A DNA stretch of 64,000 bases from Pilibacter termitis (GTDB lineage: Bacteria; Bacillota; Bacilli; Lactobacillales; Streptococcaceae): NCBI RefSeq assembly GCF_900167335.1, contig NZ_FUXI01000007.1:45496-109495 (forward strand). The letters are read 5' to 3'. Each line of letters starts with the position of its first letter. Position 1 is the first letter of the stretch. Of the stretch, positions 25,591 through 34,548 are shown piece by piece. The notes under the pieces were generated by a model. The model saw only the letters and a list, made by a program, of their open reading frames with translations. It did no database searches and was not told the DNA's origin. Made by a program: the position numbers and the translations under genes.

Positions 25591-27660
25591 ATGTTGGATT
25601 CGAGAAGTGAATTGCTATTTACAGAATTGATTCATGGTCAACAAAATATGAATACGCAATTTTTCAAAGAGAAATACAAATGGACAAGAGGTCAAATGAA
25701 TTATTCATTGAAAAATATAAATGAGTGGCTACTCGAACAAAATTACTCACCGATTACAAGAAACAAAAATGGTTATTTTGTAATTGACAATGAGCTTAGA
25801 ATTGCGTTCAAGAAAAATGCAATTATCCAGCAAAATTCTGACGGTTATTTTAGACGAGAGCAAAGAGTTTTACTGACAGAGCTAATTCTTCTGACGTCAA
25901 GCGAATATTTGTCTACCTATTGGTTTATTGATTTTTTCCAAACGAGCAAAAACACAGTGTTGAGAGATTTGAAAATCGTCAAAAAGGAAATGAAAGAAAG
26001 AGAATTATATTTTCAATACGATTCGGAAAATGGTTATTTTGTGCAAGGAACGGAATGGATAAAACGCAATTATCTTTTAGAGTTGGTCAATATTTTGATT
26101 ATAGAGCAAAAAGAATATTCGTTAGTGGAGAAAATTTGCCAGCTTGACAAAGAACGGCTCCAGCTGAGTCATCAGCTGTTAGAAAGATTAGAGGAACAGC
26201 TAAAAATTCAATTTTCGGATGAACAGTTGTCTCTTTTGACGTATTTCATTCCTCTGGTGTGCAGTCGAATCCAAAGGGGATTAGAGCTTGATTGTATGTA
26301 TAGACAAATTGATTTTCACGAGGCATTTTTGAAAACTACGACATCATTAGAACTAAAAAAATTGAGTAGCCTCCTAGAATTGTCCGAGGAGGAGCAAAAC
26401 TATTTTGCCCTATTGATTTTAAGTGCAAATCGCAGGAAATCCTATCCTCTTGAGCCGATACTTTACCAAAAACTAGAGCAGGCGATGAGGAAAATTATAG
26501 AGGAAATCGCACTATTTCTCATGATAGAAATAGATAAAAAGGAGGAATTGATTAGCAAGTTAATGTCGCATATGGAGTCTGCTTACTATCGAATGAAATT
26601 TCATTTGACACTGAAAACGGCAGATAAACATTTGTCTGAAATGCAACATTTTCCAATTTATCACTTGATGAAAGGATTTGTTGCACCGCTTGAAGAAGTA
26701 TTAGGAGAAGCAATGCCTGATGAAGAAGTCTTTTTCCTCTCCATTTTTGTAGGCAGTCATCTGCAAAGTATGAACGAGTCGAATAAATCGGAGAAAAACG
26801 TAAAAAAAGCCTTGATTGTCTGTCAAAATGGTATTTTCATCTCCAACTATTATTTCAATATCTTAACGGCAATTTTCCCAGAAATTTTATTTGTTGATAC
26901 GATTTCGATACGAGATATTGCAAGTTATGAAGAGGAAGTGGATTATTATTTTTCGACAGATGCGATTGTAAAAACGGAAAAACCAGTGTTTTTACTGAGA
27001 AATTTACTCTCTACTTTGGCTGAAAAACAGAGATTTCGACAGAGGATTTTGGAGGAGACAAATAATTTTGGGGAAAGTCTTTATGATTTAGGAAAAATGG
27101 AGGATTTATTTCGACATTTTGAGGACAAAAACCAAGCGAAAAGAGTGTTGGCAGAAGTATTGGAAATCGTCAATGAAAGACGACCAAAAATTTTTAATCA
27201 AAGGGAATCTATCTTTTCTACAATAAAAGATATGTCCATACAAATTTTTCAAAATGAAAGTTGGCAGGAGGTCGTGCAGTCTTTGGGAAATATTTTAATT
27301 GAGAAAAAAATTATTGCTCAAAGATATATTGACGAGGTTTTACGGCAATATACAGAAATCACCCCTCAAATCGCTTTGCGTGAGACAATCGCCTTGCCTC
27401 ACGTGGCAAGTGAGTTTGAGGTTTATGGGACAGGGCTTGCAATGGGAATTGTAAAGGAGGGTATTTGTTTTAAGAAAACCCAGTCTATTTATTTAGTGAT
27501 TCTTTTCGCTACGAACACCAAAGAGGCGATAGCTGAAACCATGCTAGAGCTAGTTCAGCTATCAGGACAAACGGAGGTGATAGAAAAATTAAAGAAAAGC
27601 ACAAATGCCAAAGAAGCTAGAGGGTATTTGGAAGAATATTTACGAGAGGAGGTGATTTAA
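25591..27660 (+). CDS. PRD-domain transcriptional activator with PTS EIIB- and EIIA-like modules
   Basis: This 689-aa regulator of the MtlR/LicR/ManR type has N-terminal helix-turn-helix modules (about 1-120), two PTS regulation domains (about 170-400, with LMSHMESAYYRMKFHL), a GatB-like EIIB segment (LIVCQNGIFISNYYFNIL, Cys near 412) and a C-terminal EIIA(Fru/Mtl)-like domain with the His in IALPHVASEF (about 602). Phosphorylation by HPr and EIIB sets its activity according to substrate. It is the first gene of the polyol operon and its stop overlaps the EIIA start (TAATG). ATG 25591 is fixed by AGGAGG; a frame extending to 25480 runs into the A-repeat. Confidence 0.88.
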   Translation: MLDSRSELLFTELIHGQQNMNTQFFKEKYKWTRGQMNYSLKNINEWLLEQNYSPITRNKNGYFVIDNELRIAFKKNAIIQQNSDGYFRREQRVLLTELILLTSSEYLSTYWFIDFFQTSKNTVLRDLKIVKKEMKERELYFQYDSENGYFVQGTEWIKRNYLLELVNILIIEQKEYSLVEKICQLDKERLQLSHQLLERLEEQLKIQFSDEQLSLLTYFIPLVCSRIQRGLELDCMYRQIDFHEAFLKTTTSLELKKLSSLLELSEEEQNYFALLILSANRRKSYPLEPILYQKLEQAMRKIIEEIALFLMIEIDKKEELISKLMSHMESAYYRMKFHLTLKTADKHLSEMQHFPIYHLMKGFVAPLEEVLGEAMPDEEVFFLSIFVGSHLQSMNESNKSEKNVKKALIVCQNGIFISNYYFNILTAIFPEILFVDTISIRDIASYEEEVDYYFSTDAIVKTEKPVFLLRNLLSTLAEKQRFRQRILEETNNFGESLYDLGKMEDLFRHFEDKNQAKRVLAEVLEIVNERRPKIFNQRESIFSTIKDMSIQIFQNESWQEVVQSLGNILIEKKIIAQRYIDEVLRQYTEITPQIALRETIALPHVASEFEVYGTGLAMGIVKEGICFKKTQSIYLVILFATNTKEAIAETMLELVQLSGQTEVIEKLKKSTNAKEARGYLEEYLREEVI

Positions 27661-28151
27661 TGAGTGCAAATGAGAAAAAATTATCCGACTACATTCAACC
27701 CTCATTAGTTTTTCTAGGGGAGGAATTTGAGCAGTCAGACAATGTTTTCGATTATGTCCACAATCAAGCGAGAAAGGATGGATTTGTAGAGGAAATATTT
27801 TTGGAAAAAATAAAAGCAAGAGAAGTAGAATTTCCAACAGGAATACAGCTAGAAAAAATTGGTGTAGCCATACCACATACAGATGCCGAGTGTATCAGAG
27901 AGGAGTTTATCTCCGTTCTTACTGTACCTGAGGGTGTATCATTTGCCAGAATGGATTTACCCACCTCAAATGTTGAGGCAAAAATCATTTTTGTCTTGGG
28001 GCTAAAAGAACCACACGCACAACTATCCATGCTCCAATCGCTTATTAGCATACTAAGGCAAACCGAGGAAATAGAAAAATTGCAAACACAAAAAGAGGTT
28101 CAAGCATTTATTGAACAAATAAAGGAGATTGAAAGAAATGAAGAAAATTAA
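27660..28151 (+). CDS. gatA: PTS galactitol/pentitol-family EIIA component
   Basis: This 163-aa cytoplasmic phosphocarrier of the Gat-type PTS has its phosphorylated His in GVAIPHTDAECI (about 73). The fold is the EIIA(Fru/Mtl/Gat) type, with LTVPEGVSFARMD and the core VEAKIIFVLGLKEPHAQLSMLQSLI. It accepts phosphate from HPr and passes it to the EIIB encoded next. The start overlaps the regulator stop by one base and its own end overlaps the EIIB gene by 14 nt, showing tight coupling. The symbol reflects family, not proof that galactitol is the substrate. Confidence 0.88.
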   Translation: MSANEKKLSDYIQPSLVFLGEEFEQSDNVFDYVHNQARKDGFVEEIFLEKIKAREVEFPTGIQLEKIGVAIPHTDAECIREEFISVLTVPEGVSFARMDLPTSNVEAKIIFVLGLKEPHAQLSMLQSLISILRQTEEIEKLQTQKEVQAFIEQIKEIERNEEN

Positions 28152-28434
28152 AGTATTAGTAGCTTGCGGTGCAGGAATTGCAACAAGCACAGTCGCAATG
28201 AAAAAGATTACCGATTTATTTGCAACAAGCGAATTAGAAGCGGACATCACGCAAATCAAAATTGCCGAGGCGGCAAATATGCAGAGCAAAGCAGATATGC
28301 TGATTTCGACTTCTGTTTTGCCGACAACCTATGATATACCCGCAATCACAGCGATTGCCTTTATCAGCGGCATTGGTGAAGAACAGCTGAACGAAAAGAT
28401 TTTGGCAACAGCCAGAGAGGTGGCATTAGCGTAG
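28138..28434 (+). CDS. gatB: PTS galactitol/pentitol-family EIIB component
   Basis: This 98-aa EIIB has the phosphocysteine loop VLVACGAGIATSTVA (Cys10), the GatB-type P-loop. It transfers phosphate from EIIA to the incoming polyol at EIIC. ATG 28138 lies behind AAAGGAGA (28120-28127); an earlier TTG at 28129 is less likely. It overlaps gatA by 14 nt. Confidence 0.9.
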   Translation: MKKIKVLVACGAGIATSTVAMKKITDLFATSELEADITQIKIAEAANMQSKADMLISTSVLPTTYDIPAITAIAFISGIGEEQLNEKILATAREVALA

Positions 28435-28512
28435 GTTAAATTTTTAGAAATCACGAGGAACCTCCTCTGCTGAACAAAAAAATTAGGTATAAAAAATATA
28501 AGGAGAAAAACT

Positions 28513-29799
28513 ATGGAATTTATAAAAACAGTCAACGACGTAGTGCAGTACGTGCTAGGACTAGGGCCGTCTGTCATGCTGCCAATTATGATTTTCATCA
28601 TTGCTTTGATTTTTCGTGTGAAAATTGGTGAAGCGATTCGCTCAGGTATCACGATTGGGATTGCAATGATTGGAGTAAATTTGGTGATTGGTGTTTTGAG
28701 TGACAACATCGGTCCTGCCGCTCAAGAAATGGTGAAGCGATTTGGTTTAAATTTAACCATTGTAGATGCAGGGTGGCCCGCAGCGGCGGCAGCAGCATGG
28801 GCGGCACCAGTAGCAGCACTCATCATCCCGATTTGCTTAGTGGTCAATTTGCTTTTAGTCGTCATCAAGTTTACCAAAACAGTCGATATTGACATATGGA
28901 ATTATTGGCATTTTGTTGCAAGTGCCTCAACAGCCTATGTTGTGACAGGAGGGAATTGGGGGATTTCAATTATTGCTGCAATTATCAATGAGGTGATTGT
29001 GCTGAAAATTGCTGATAAAACAGCTCCGATTGTTTCAGAGTTTTATGGTTTAGAGGGCATTACTTTGCCGACTACTTCAACGGATGCTTACGGCTTGCTT
29101 GGGATTCCGATTGGTTACGGGATTTCAAAAATCCCCGGATTGAATAAAATCAACATCAGTTCAGACACCATTCAAAAACGTTTTGGGATTTTTGGCGAAC
29201 CAATGATGATGGGTGTGTTCATTGGGATTCTCCTTGGCGTACTTGCAGGTTATGACGTTGGAAAGGTGTGTCAGTTAGCAATGAGTCTTGGAGCGGTAAT
29301 GTTTTTAATGCCACGTATGGTAAAAATTTTAATGGAAGGTTTAGTGCCGATTTCAGAGGCAGCCAAAGAGTTTCTTTCCACACGTTTCAAAGGAAGAGAA
29401 ATTTATCTCGGGCTAGATGCCGCTCTCACCACAGGACACCCTGCAAACTTAGCCACTGGTCTACTACTTGTTCCGATTACTTTGCTTGTCGCAGTGATTT
29501 TACCGGGAAACAAAGTGCTACCATTTGGGGATTTAGCGACCATTCCGTTTTACGTTTCGTTGATTGTCGGAAGTCGTAAAGGGAATATTTTCCATAGTGT
29601 GCTAACAGGTACGGTTGTCATTGCCATTGGGTTACTTTTAGCGACAAATTTCGCCCCTGTTCATACGCAAATGATGGAAGGTGTGGGCAATAAGTTAGTC
29701 GAACAAGGAACAACCATTTCCTCTCTTGATGTAGGTGGAAACGTCATTCACTGGGTAATTTTAAAACTGAGCGAATTGTATCAAAGCATTGCTGGCTAG
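28513..29799 (+). CDS. gatC: PTS galactitol/pentitol-family EIIC permease
   Basis: This 428-aa integral membrane protein of the Gat (PTS-GPI) family has about nine to ten hydrophobic segments and the signature blocks GWPAAAAAAWAAPVAALIIP, YGISKIPGLNK and LGLDAALTTGHPANLATGLLL. It carries the polyol across the membrane while EIIB phosphorylates it. AAGGAG precedes ATG 28513. The dehydrogenase that oxidises the imported phosphate follows. Confidence 0.9.
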   Translation: MEFIKTVNDVVQYVLGLGPSVMLPIMIFIIALIFRVKIGEAIRSGITIGIAMIGVNLVIGVLSDNIGPAAQEMVKRFGLNLTIVDAGWPAAAAAAWAAPVAALIIPICLVVNLLLVVIKFTKTVDIDIWNYWHFVASASTAYVVTGGNWGISIIAAIINEVIVLKIADKTAPIVSEFYGLEGITLPTTSTDAYGLLGIPIGYGISKIPGLNKINISSDTIQKRFGIFGEPMMMGVFIGILLGVLAGYDVGKVCQLAMSLGAVMFLMPRMVKILMEGLVPISEAAKEFLSTRFKGREIYLGLDAALTTGHPANLATGLLLVPITLLVAVILPGNKVLPFGDLATIPFYVSLIVGSRKGNIFHSVLTGTVVIAIGLLLATNFAPVHTQMMEGVGNKLVEQGTTISSLDVGGNVIHWVILKLSELYQSIAG

Positions 29800-29923
29800 A
29801 CAATAGTTGGCTTGGTCTATGTTCCAGAATCTTCTGGAGAGCAAGAATCTTTTGTATAGATAGAAATATCTCTCTAAACGAAAAGGAAAACAGACAAAGA
29901 AAACAAGAAGAAAGAGGCAATAC

Positions 29924-30991
29924 ATGAAAGCAGGAGTATTAAAAGCAGTCAATGAATTTCATTATGAGGATGTAGAATTAGGAGCATTAGCAAGCGGAGA
30001 TGTACGGATAAGAGTGGCAGCCGCGGGAATTTGTGGTTCAGACATTCACAAAATGCAAGGGCATTGGAAATATCAACTTCCAATGATTACAGGACATGAA
30101 TTTGCAGGAGTGGTGGAAGAAATCGGAAGTGATGTGCAAAAATTTAAAAAAGGTGATCGTGTGGCGGTAGCTCCGTTAATTCCTTGCTATGAGTGCTATT
30201 ACTGCCGTTCTGGGCAATATCAAATGTGTGAAGAATACACAATGACAGGCACGCACAGATATGGAGGATTTGCCGAATATTGTGATGCACCGCAAGAAAA
30301 TATTATCCCGATTGGCGATGATTTATCGTTTGAATCGGCAGCAATGATTGAACCTTTAGCTGTTGCAAGTCATGGCGTAATTGGAATTGAGCCAAAAGTT
30401 GGCGATATAGTGGCGATTTTTGGTTTAGGAACAATTGGGCTTTTAACACTGGAATGGCTAAAACTAGCAGGTGTAAAGAAAATTATTGGCATTGACATTG
30501 ATGAAAACAAACTAATCGAAGCTAAAAAACGTGGGTGTACGCATATGATTAATCCATTAAAGGAGGATTTAGTGGAAAAGGTCAACGAATATACTGACGG
30601 CATGGGGGTAGATATTTCAATGGAATGTGCGGGGAGCAAAATCACCGAGGAGCAGTGCTTGTTGATTACACGGAAACAAGGGAAAATCGGCTATCAAGGA
30701 ATTGCCTATTCAGATGTAACATTAAAGCAAGAGGCATTTGAGAATATTTTCAGACGAGAATGTACGATTAAAGGTTTTTGGAACTCCTATTCCTCCCCAT
30801 TCCCGGGAAAAGAATGGTTCAATTCGGTAGATTATTTGAGAAATGGAATGTTGAAAATTTCCGACATGATTTCTCATCGTTTTGAACTAGCAGACTTACA
30901 AAGAGCATTCAACATCGCCGTCAACCGAGAAGAAAGCTACAACAAAATCATGATATACCCCAACGGAATAGAATTTGCACAAAGGAATTAA
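29924..30991 (+). CDS. Zinc-dependent polyol-phosphate dehydrogenase (GatD-like)
   Basis: This 355-aa medium-chain dehydrogenase has a catalytic zinc site Cys37 in GICGSDIH and His-Glu in TGHEFAG (about 57-62). Structural zinc Cys lie in CYECYYCRSGQYQMC (about 88-102), and the NAD fold shows GLGTIGLL (about 166). It is of the GatD/sorbitol dehydrogenase type. GatD turns galactitol-1-phosphate into tagatose-6-phosphate, but the downstream genes all belong to the pentose phosphate pathway. A pentitol-phosphate (for example arabitol-, ribitol- or xylitol-phosphate) giving xylulose- or ribulose-5-phosphate therefore fits better. The stop lies 2 nt before an A-repeat array. Confidence 0.85.
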   Translation: MKAGVLKAVNEFHYEDVELGALASGDVRIRVAAAGICGSDIHKMQGHWKYQLPMITGHEFAGVVEEIGSDVQKFKKGDRVAVAPLIPCYECYYCRSGQYQMCEEYTMTGTHRYGGFAEYCDAPQENIIPIGDDLSFESAAMIEPLAVASHGVIGIEPKVGDIVAIFGLGTIGLLTLEWLKLAGVKKIIGIDIDENKLIEAKKRGCTHMINPLKEDLVEKVNEYTDGMGVDISMECAGSKITEEQCLLITRKQGKIGYQGIAYSDVTLKQEAFENIFRRECTIKGFWNSYSSPFPGKEWFNSVDYLRNGMLKISDMISHRFELADLQRAFNIAVNREESYNKIMIYPNGIEFAQRN

Positions 30992-30993
30992 CA

Positions 30994-31420
30994 GAAAAGC
31001 GAGCGGGGCGATTTGAAGTCTGCAACAGCGAACCATGTCGTTTATTTACTTGAAGCGAAGCTTCAAGCGACATTGTGAGCAGTTGCCAGACTTCAGCCCC
31101 TCGTAGCTAGACAAAGAAAAGCAAGCGGGGCGTTCTGAAGTCTGTGGCAGTGAGCCGTGCCGTTTACTTGATCGAAACGCAAGTTTCGATCGGCACTGGG
31201 AACAGCCACCAGACTTCAGCCCCTCATAGCTAGACACAGAAAAGCGGAGAGGAGCGATTTGAAGTCTGCAACAGCGAACCATGTCGTTTATTTACTGCTA
31301 CACTTCGTTTCGCATACAGTCTTTCTAAGAATCAAAGATTCTTGAAAGACTAGCATCGAAACGAAGTTTCGAGCGACATTGTGAGCAGTTGCCAGACTTT
31401 AGCTCCTCATAGCTAGACAA
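30994..31420 (+). repeat. A-repeat cluster 6: three copies, last is the long form, inside the polyol operon
   Basis: Copies at 30994-31115, 31116-31238 and 31239-31420 (long). Inner loops: CTTGAAGC/GCTTCAAG, GATCGAAAC/GTTTCGATC, TCGAAAC/GTTTCGA. The array fills the whole space between the dehydrogenase stop and the GGAGG ribosome site of rpiB, so it is probably intercistronic RNA. Confidence 0.95.
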
Positions 31421-31431
31421 GGAGGAACCCA

Positions 31432-31863
31432 ATGAAAATAGCAATCGCAAGCGACCACGGAGGATTTCAGTTGAAAAATGCTTTGATTCAACATTTAGTT
31501 CAAAAAGGAATTGAAGTGGAAGATTATGGCACGCAAAATGATGTTGCCTCAGTTGATTATCCTTACTATGGACGACTAATTGGAGAGGCGGTTGTCAATC
31601 AAAAGGCGGATTATGGCATTGCCATTTGTGGTACAGGAATTGGCATAAGCATTGCAGCAAATAAAGTTTCGGGCGTTCGTGCGGCACTTTGCCATGATGT
31701 ATTTTCAGCAAAAGCCACAAGAGAGCATAATGATAGTAATGTACTTTGCATGGGACAACGAGTTATCGGTGAAGGATTAGCTTGTCTCATCGTAGATACA
31801 TGGCTTGAGGCAGTGTATCAAGGTGGTCGACATGAAAAACGTGTTCAAATGTTGAATGAGTAG
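31432..31863 (+). CDS. rpiB: Ribose-5-phosphate isomerase B
   Basis: This 143-aa LacAB/RpiB-family isomerase interconverts ribose- and ribulose-5-phosphate. It has the N-terminal SDHGGF (Asp8, His9), catalytic Cys66 in ICGTGIG and His99 in TREHNDSNVLCMG. Cys66 together with THR/EH motifs favours RpiB over LacA. In this operon it links ribulose-5-phosphate to transketolase. GGAGG lies at 31421-31425, one base after the A-repeat. Confidence 0.9.
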   Translation: MKIAIASDHGGFQLKNALIQHLVQKGIEVEDYGTQNDVASVDYPYYGRLIGEAVVNQKADYGIAICGTGIGISIAANKVSGVRAALCHDVFSAKATREHNDSNVLCMGQRVIGEGLACLIVDTWLEAVYQGGRHEKRVQMLNE

Positions 31864-31895
31864 AAATCATGAGATAAAATTGGAGGAATATTTAC

Positions 31896-33890
31896 ATGAG
31901 TCAAGAAGATTTAAACGCAATAACAGCAATTCGAGCATTAAGCATTGATATGATAGAAAAGGCAAATTCTGGTCACCCCGGAATGCCACTTGGAGCAGCG
32001 GTAATGGGCTATGCACTTTTTGGGCGAGAGATGAACATTTCACCAAGTACACCTCATTGGTTTAATCGTGACCGTTTTGTATTGGCGGCAGGGCATGGGA
32101 GTGCGTTGCTTTATAGCATGATGTATTTACTAGGTTACGAAGACGTGAGTTTAGAGGAATTAAAGCAATTTCGACAGCTTGGCAGTAAAACTCCGGGACA
32201 TCCAGAATATACGCATACGGTAGGAGTTGACGCAACGAGTGGACCACTTGGTCAAGGAATTGGCACAGCTTGTGGTTTCGCCTTGGCGGAATCCTATTTA
32301 TCCGCAAAATACAATCAAGAAAACTTTGATTTAGTGAATCACTACACATTTGCTTTATGCGGGGACGGCGATTTGATGGAAGGAGTGAGTGGGGAATCCT
32401 CTTCCCTTGCAGGACACCTAGGGCTTGGGAAATTGATTGTCCTATACGATAGCAACGATATTTCGCTAGACGGAGAATTGAGTGAGTCGTTTTCTGAAAA
32501 TGTACGTCAGCGTTATGAGGCTTACGGTTGGCAAACGTTATTGGTTGAGGACGGGAATGATTTGGAGGCGATTATAAACGCTATTCAAATGGCAAAAGAC
32601 GAAAGTAATAAACCGACATTAATTGAAGTGAAAACAACGATTGGTTTTGGTTCACCGAATAAAGCAGGAAAATCTTCTTCTCACGGTTCCCCTCTTGGTG
32701 AAGTGGAGGCACAAGCAGCCAAAGATTTTTACGGTTGGCAATCGGCACCGTTTGAAGTGCCAGAGGAAATTTTAGCTTATACAAGAGAAATTGGTGTGCA
32801 AGGAGATAAAAAGGCTCAAGAATGGTTAGAGTTGTATTTGGCATATCAAGAACAATATCCTCAATTAGCCGAAGAATTTTTAGCAAGTATCGAAGGAGAC
32901 ATAGAATTAGAAGGGCTTGTATTGCCGTCTTTTGAGGAGAACGGAGCAATTGCGACACGAAGTGCCTCAGGTATCGTATTAAATGCACTTAGCGAGCAAC
33001 TACCAGACTTTTTAGGCGGTTCTGCTGACTTAGCAAGCTCTAATAAAACCAATTTGACCAAATTTGAACGATTTTCTGCAAAGAATCGTCAAGGGAAAAA
33101 TATTTGGTTTGGTGTGCGTGAATTTGGCATGGGAACGATATTGAATGGTATGACACTTCATGGAGGAGTGAGAGTATTTGGTTCAACGTTCTTTGTCTTT
33201 TCAGATTATGTTCGCCCTGCTATTCGGATGTCTGCGTTGATGAATTTGCCAGTATGGTACATTTTCACCCATGACAGCATTGCCGTTGGCGAGGACGGAC
33301 CAACACATGAGCCAATCGAACATTTAGCAAGCCTACGAGCAATGCCAAACGTGAGAATGTATCGCCCAGCAGATGCAAAAGAAGTGGTAGCTGCATACAA
33401 ACACGCTCTGCTTGAGACGAATAAACCGAGTATTTTTGTCCTCTCTCGTCAAGATTTGCCTGTCTTGCCAAATCCGCAACAGGTGATAGATGAGGGGGTA
33501 GCAAAAGGAGCTTACATTGTTTCCACTCAGAAAAAAGAAAGTGACGGAATTTTGATTGCCACAGGAAGTGAAGTCGCACTTGCCTTAGAGGTGCAAGCAC
33601 TACTAGCGGAAAAAGGAATTTACACTCGAGTTGTTTCTATGCCAAGTAGTCAATTATTTGATGAACAGTCAAAAGAATATCAAGAAGAAATTTTGCCAGA
33701 AAAACAAAAAAATCGACTTTCTATTGAATGTGGGACGAGTTTGGGCTGGAGAAAATATGTTGGCGACAGCGGAGTTGTTATCTCGATAGATGAGTTCGGA
33801 GCAAGTGGAAAAGCAGAAGTGTTAATGGAACATTTTGGCTTTACGGCAACCTCTATTGCTGAGAAATATTTAGCAGCATTTGGAAAGTAG
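31896..33890 (+). CDS. tkt: Transketolase
   Basis: This 664-aa thiamine diphosphate enzyme moves two-carbon units between pentose, heptose and hexose phosphates. It has GHPGMPLGAA with the catalytic His, AAGHGSALLYSM, the ThDP motif GDGDLMEGVSGE, and the pyrimidine domain FGVREFGMGTILNGM followed by EDGPTHEPIEHLASLRAMPN. The length matches the family (about 660). Being in an operon with rpiB, rpe and a polyol PTS, it is probably a dedicated, inducible copy. GGAGGAA precedes ATG 31896. Confidence 0.95.
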   Translation: MSQEDLNAITAIRALSIDMIEKANSGHPGMPLGAAVMGYALFGREMNISPSTPHWFNRDRFVLAAGHGSALLYSMMYLLGYEDVSLEELKQFRQLGSKTPGHPEYTHTVGVDATSGPLGQGIGTACGFALAESYLSAKYNQENFDLVNHYTFALCGDGDLMEGVSGESSSLAGHLGLGKLIVLYDSNDISLDGELSESFSENVRQRYEAYGWQTLLVEDGNDLEAIINAIQMAKDESNKPTLIEVKTTIGFGSPNKAGKSSSHGSPLGEVEAQAAKDFYGWQSAPFEVPEEILAYTREIGVQGDKKAQEWLELYLAYQEQYPQLAEEFLASIEGDIELEGLVLPSFEENGAIATRSASGIVLNALSEQLPDFLGGSADLASSNKTNLTKFERFSAKNRQGKNIWFGVREFGMGTILNGMTLHGGVRVFGSTFFVFSDYVRPAIRMSALMNLPVWYIFTHDSIAVGEDGPTHEPIEHLASLRAMPNVRMYRPADAKEVVAAYKHALLETNKPSIFVLSRQDLPVLPNPQQVIDEGVAKGAYIVSTQKKESDGILIATGSEVALALEVQALLAEKGIYTRVVSMPSSQLFDEQSKEYQEEILPEKQKNRLSIECGTSLGWRKYVGDSGVVISIDEFGASGKAEVLMEHFGFTATSIAEKYLAAFGK

Positions 33891-33898
33891 GTGAGAAA

Positions 33899-34546
33899 AT
33901 GAGCATAAAAATTGCCCCCTCTATTTTAGCAGGAACTTTTGAAAATCTAGGTGCGGTTGTCGAAAAAATTGAACAAACGAATGCAGAAGTAATTCATATA
34001 GATGTAATGGACGGTCAATTTGTTCCACCGATTACTTTTGGCTCTCAAATGGTTCAAAGTCTTAGAGCGTACTCGAAAAAACGGTTTGATGTGCATTTAA
34101 TGGTGCAAAATCCGGAACAGCAAATTCCTTTATTTATTCATGCGGGAGCAGATATGATTAGTTTTCACGTTGAGGCAAGTCGTCACCCACATCGCTTGCT
34201 CCAACAAATCAAGCAATCAGGCGTGAAAGCAGGTATTGTCTTAAATCCGGGAACTTCGGCATTTAGTGTTGCTCCATTGTTGAATGAAGTGGATTATGTA
34301 TTGCAAATGTCTGTCAATCCGGGGTTTGGCGGTCAAGCGTTTATTCCAGAAGTGCTGAAAAATGTTGAACAACTTGCCAAATGGCGAAAAGAGGAACATC
34401 TGACATTTGAAATTGAAATTGACGGAGGAGTCAATGAAGAAACAGCTTTTCTTTGCAAACAAGCTGGAGTAGATATTTTGGTGGCAGGAAGTGCGGTACT
34501 AGGCACAAATGATTGGCAGAAGGCAATAGACAAATTAAGAGGTTGA
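33899..34546 (+). CDS. rpe: Ribulose-phosphate 3-epimerase
   Basis: This 215-aa TIM barrel interconverts ribulose-5- and xylulose-5-phosphate. It has APSILAG (strand 1), HIDVMDGQFVP with the metal-binding His and Asp, FDVHLMVQNP, MSVNPGFGGQ and EIDGGVNEET. GTGAGAAA is a weak ribosome site, so coupling to tkt (8 nt upstream) probably matters. Together with RpiB it equilibrates the pentose phosphates for transketolase. Confidence 0.95.
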   Translation: MSIKIAPSILAGTFENLGAVVEKIEQTNAEVIHIDVMDGQFVPPITFGSQMVQSLRAYSKKRFDVHLMVQNPEQQIPLFIHAGADMISFHVEASRHPHRLLQQIKQSGVKAGIVLNPGTSAFSVAPLLNEVDYVLQMSVNPGFGGQAFIPEVLKNVEQLAKWRKEEHLTFEIEIDGGVNEETAFLCKQAGVDILVAGSAVLGTNDWQKAIDKLRG

Positions 34547-34548
34547 AT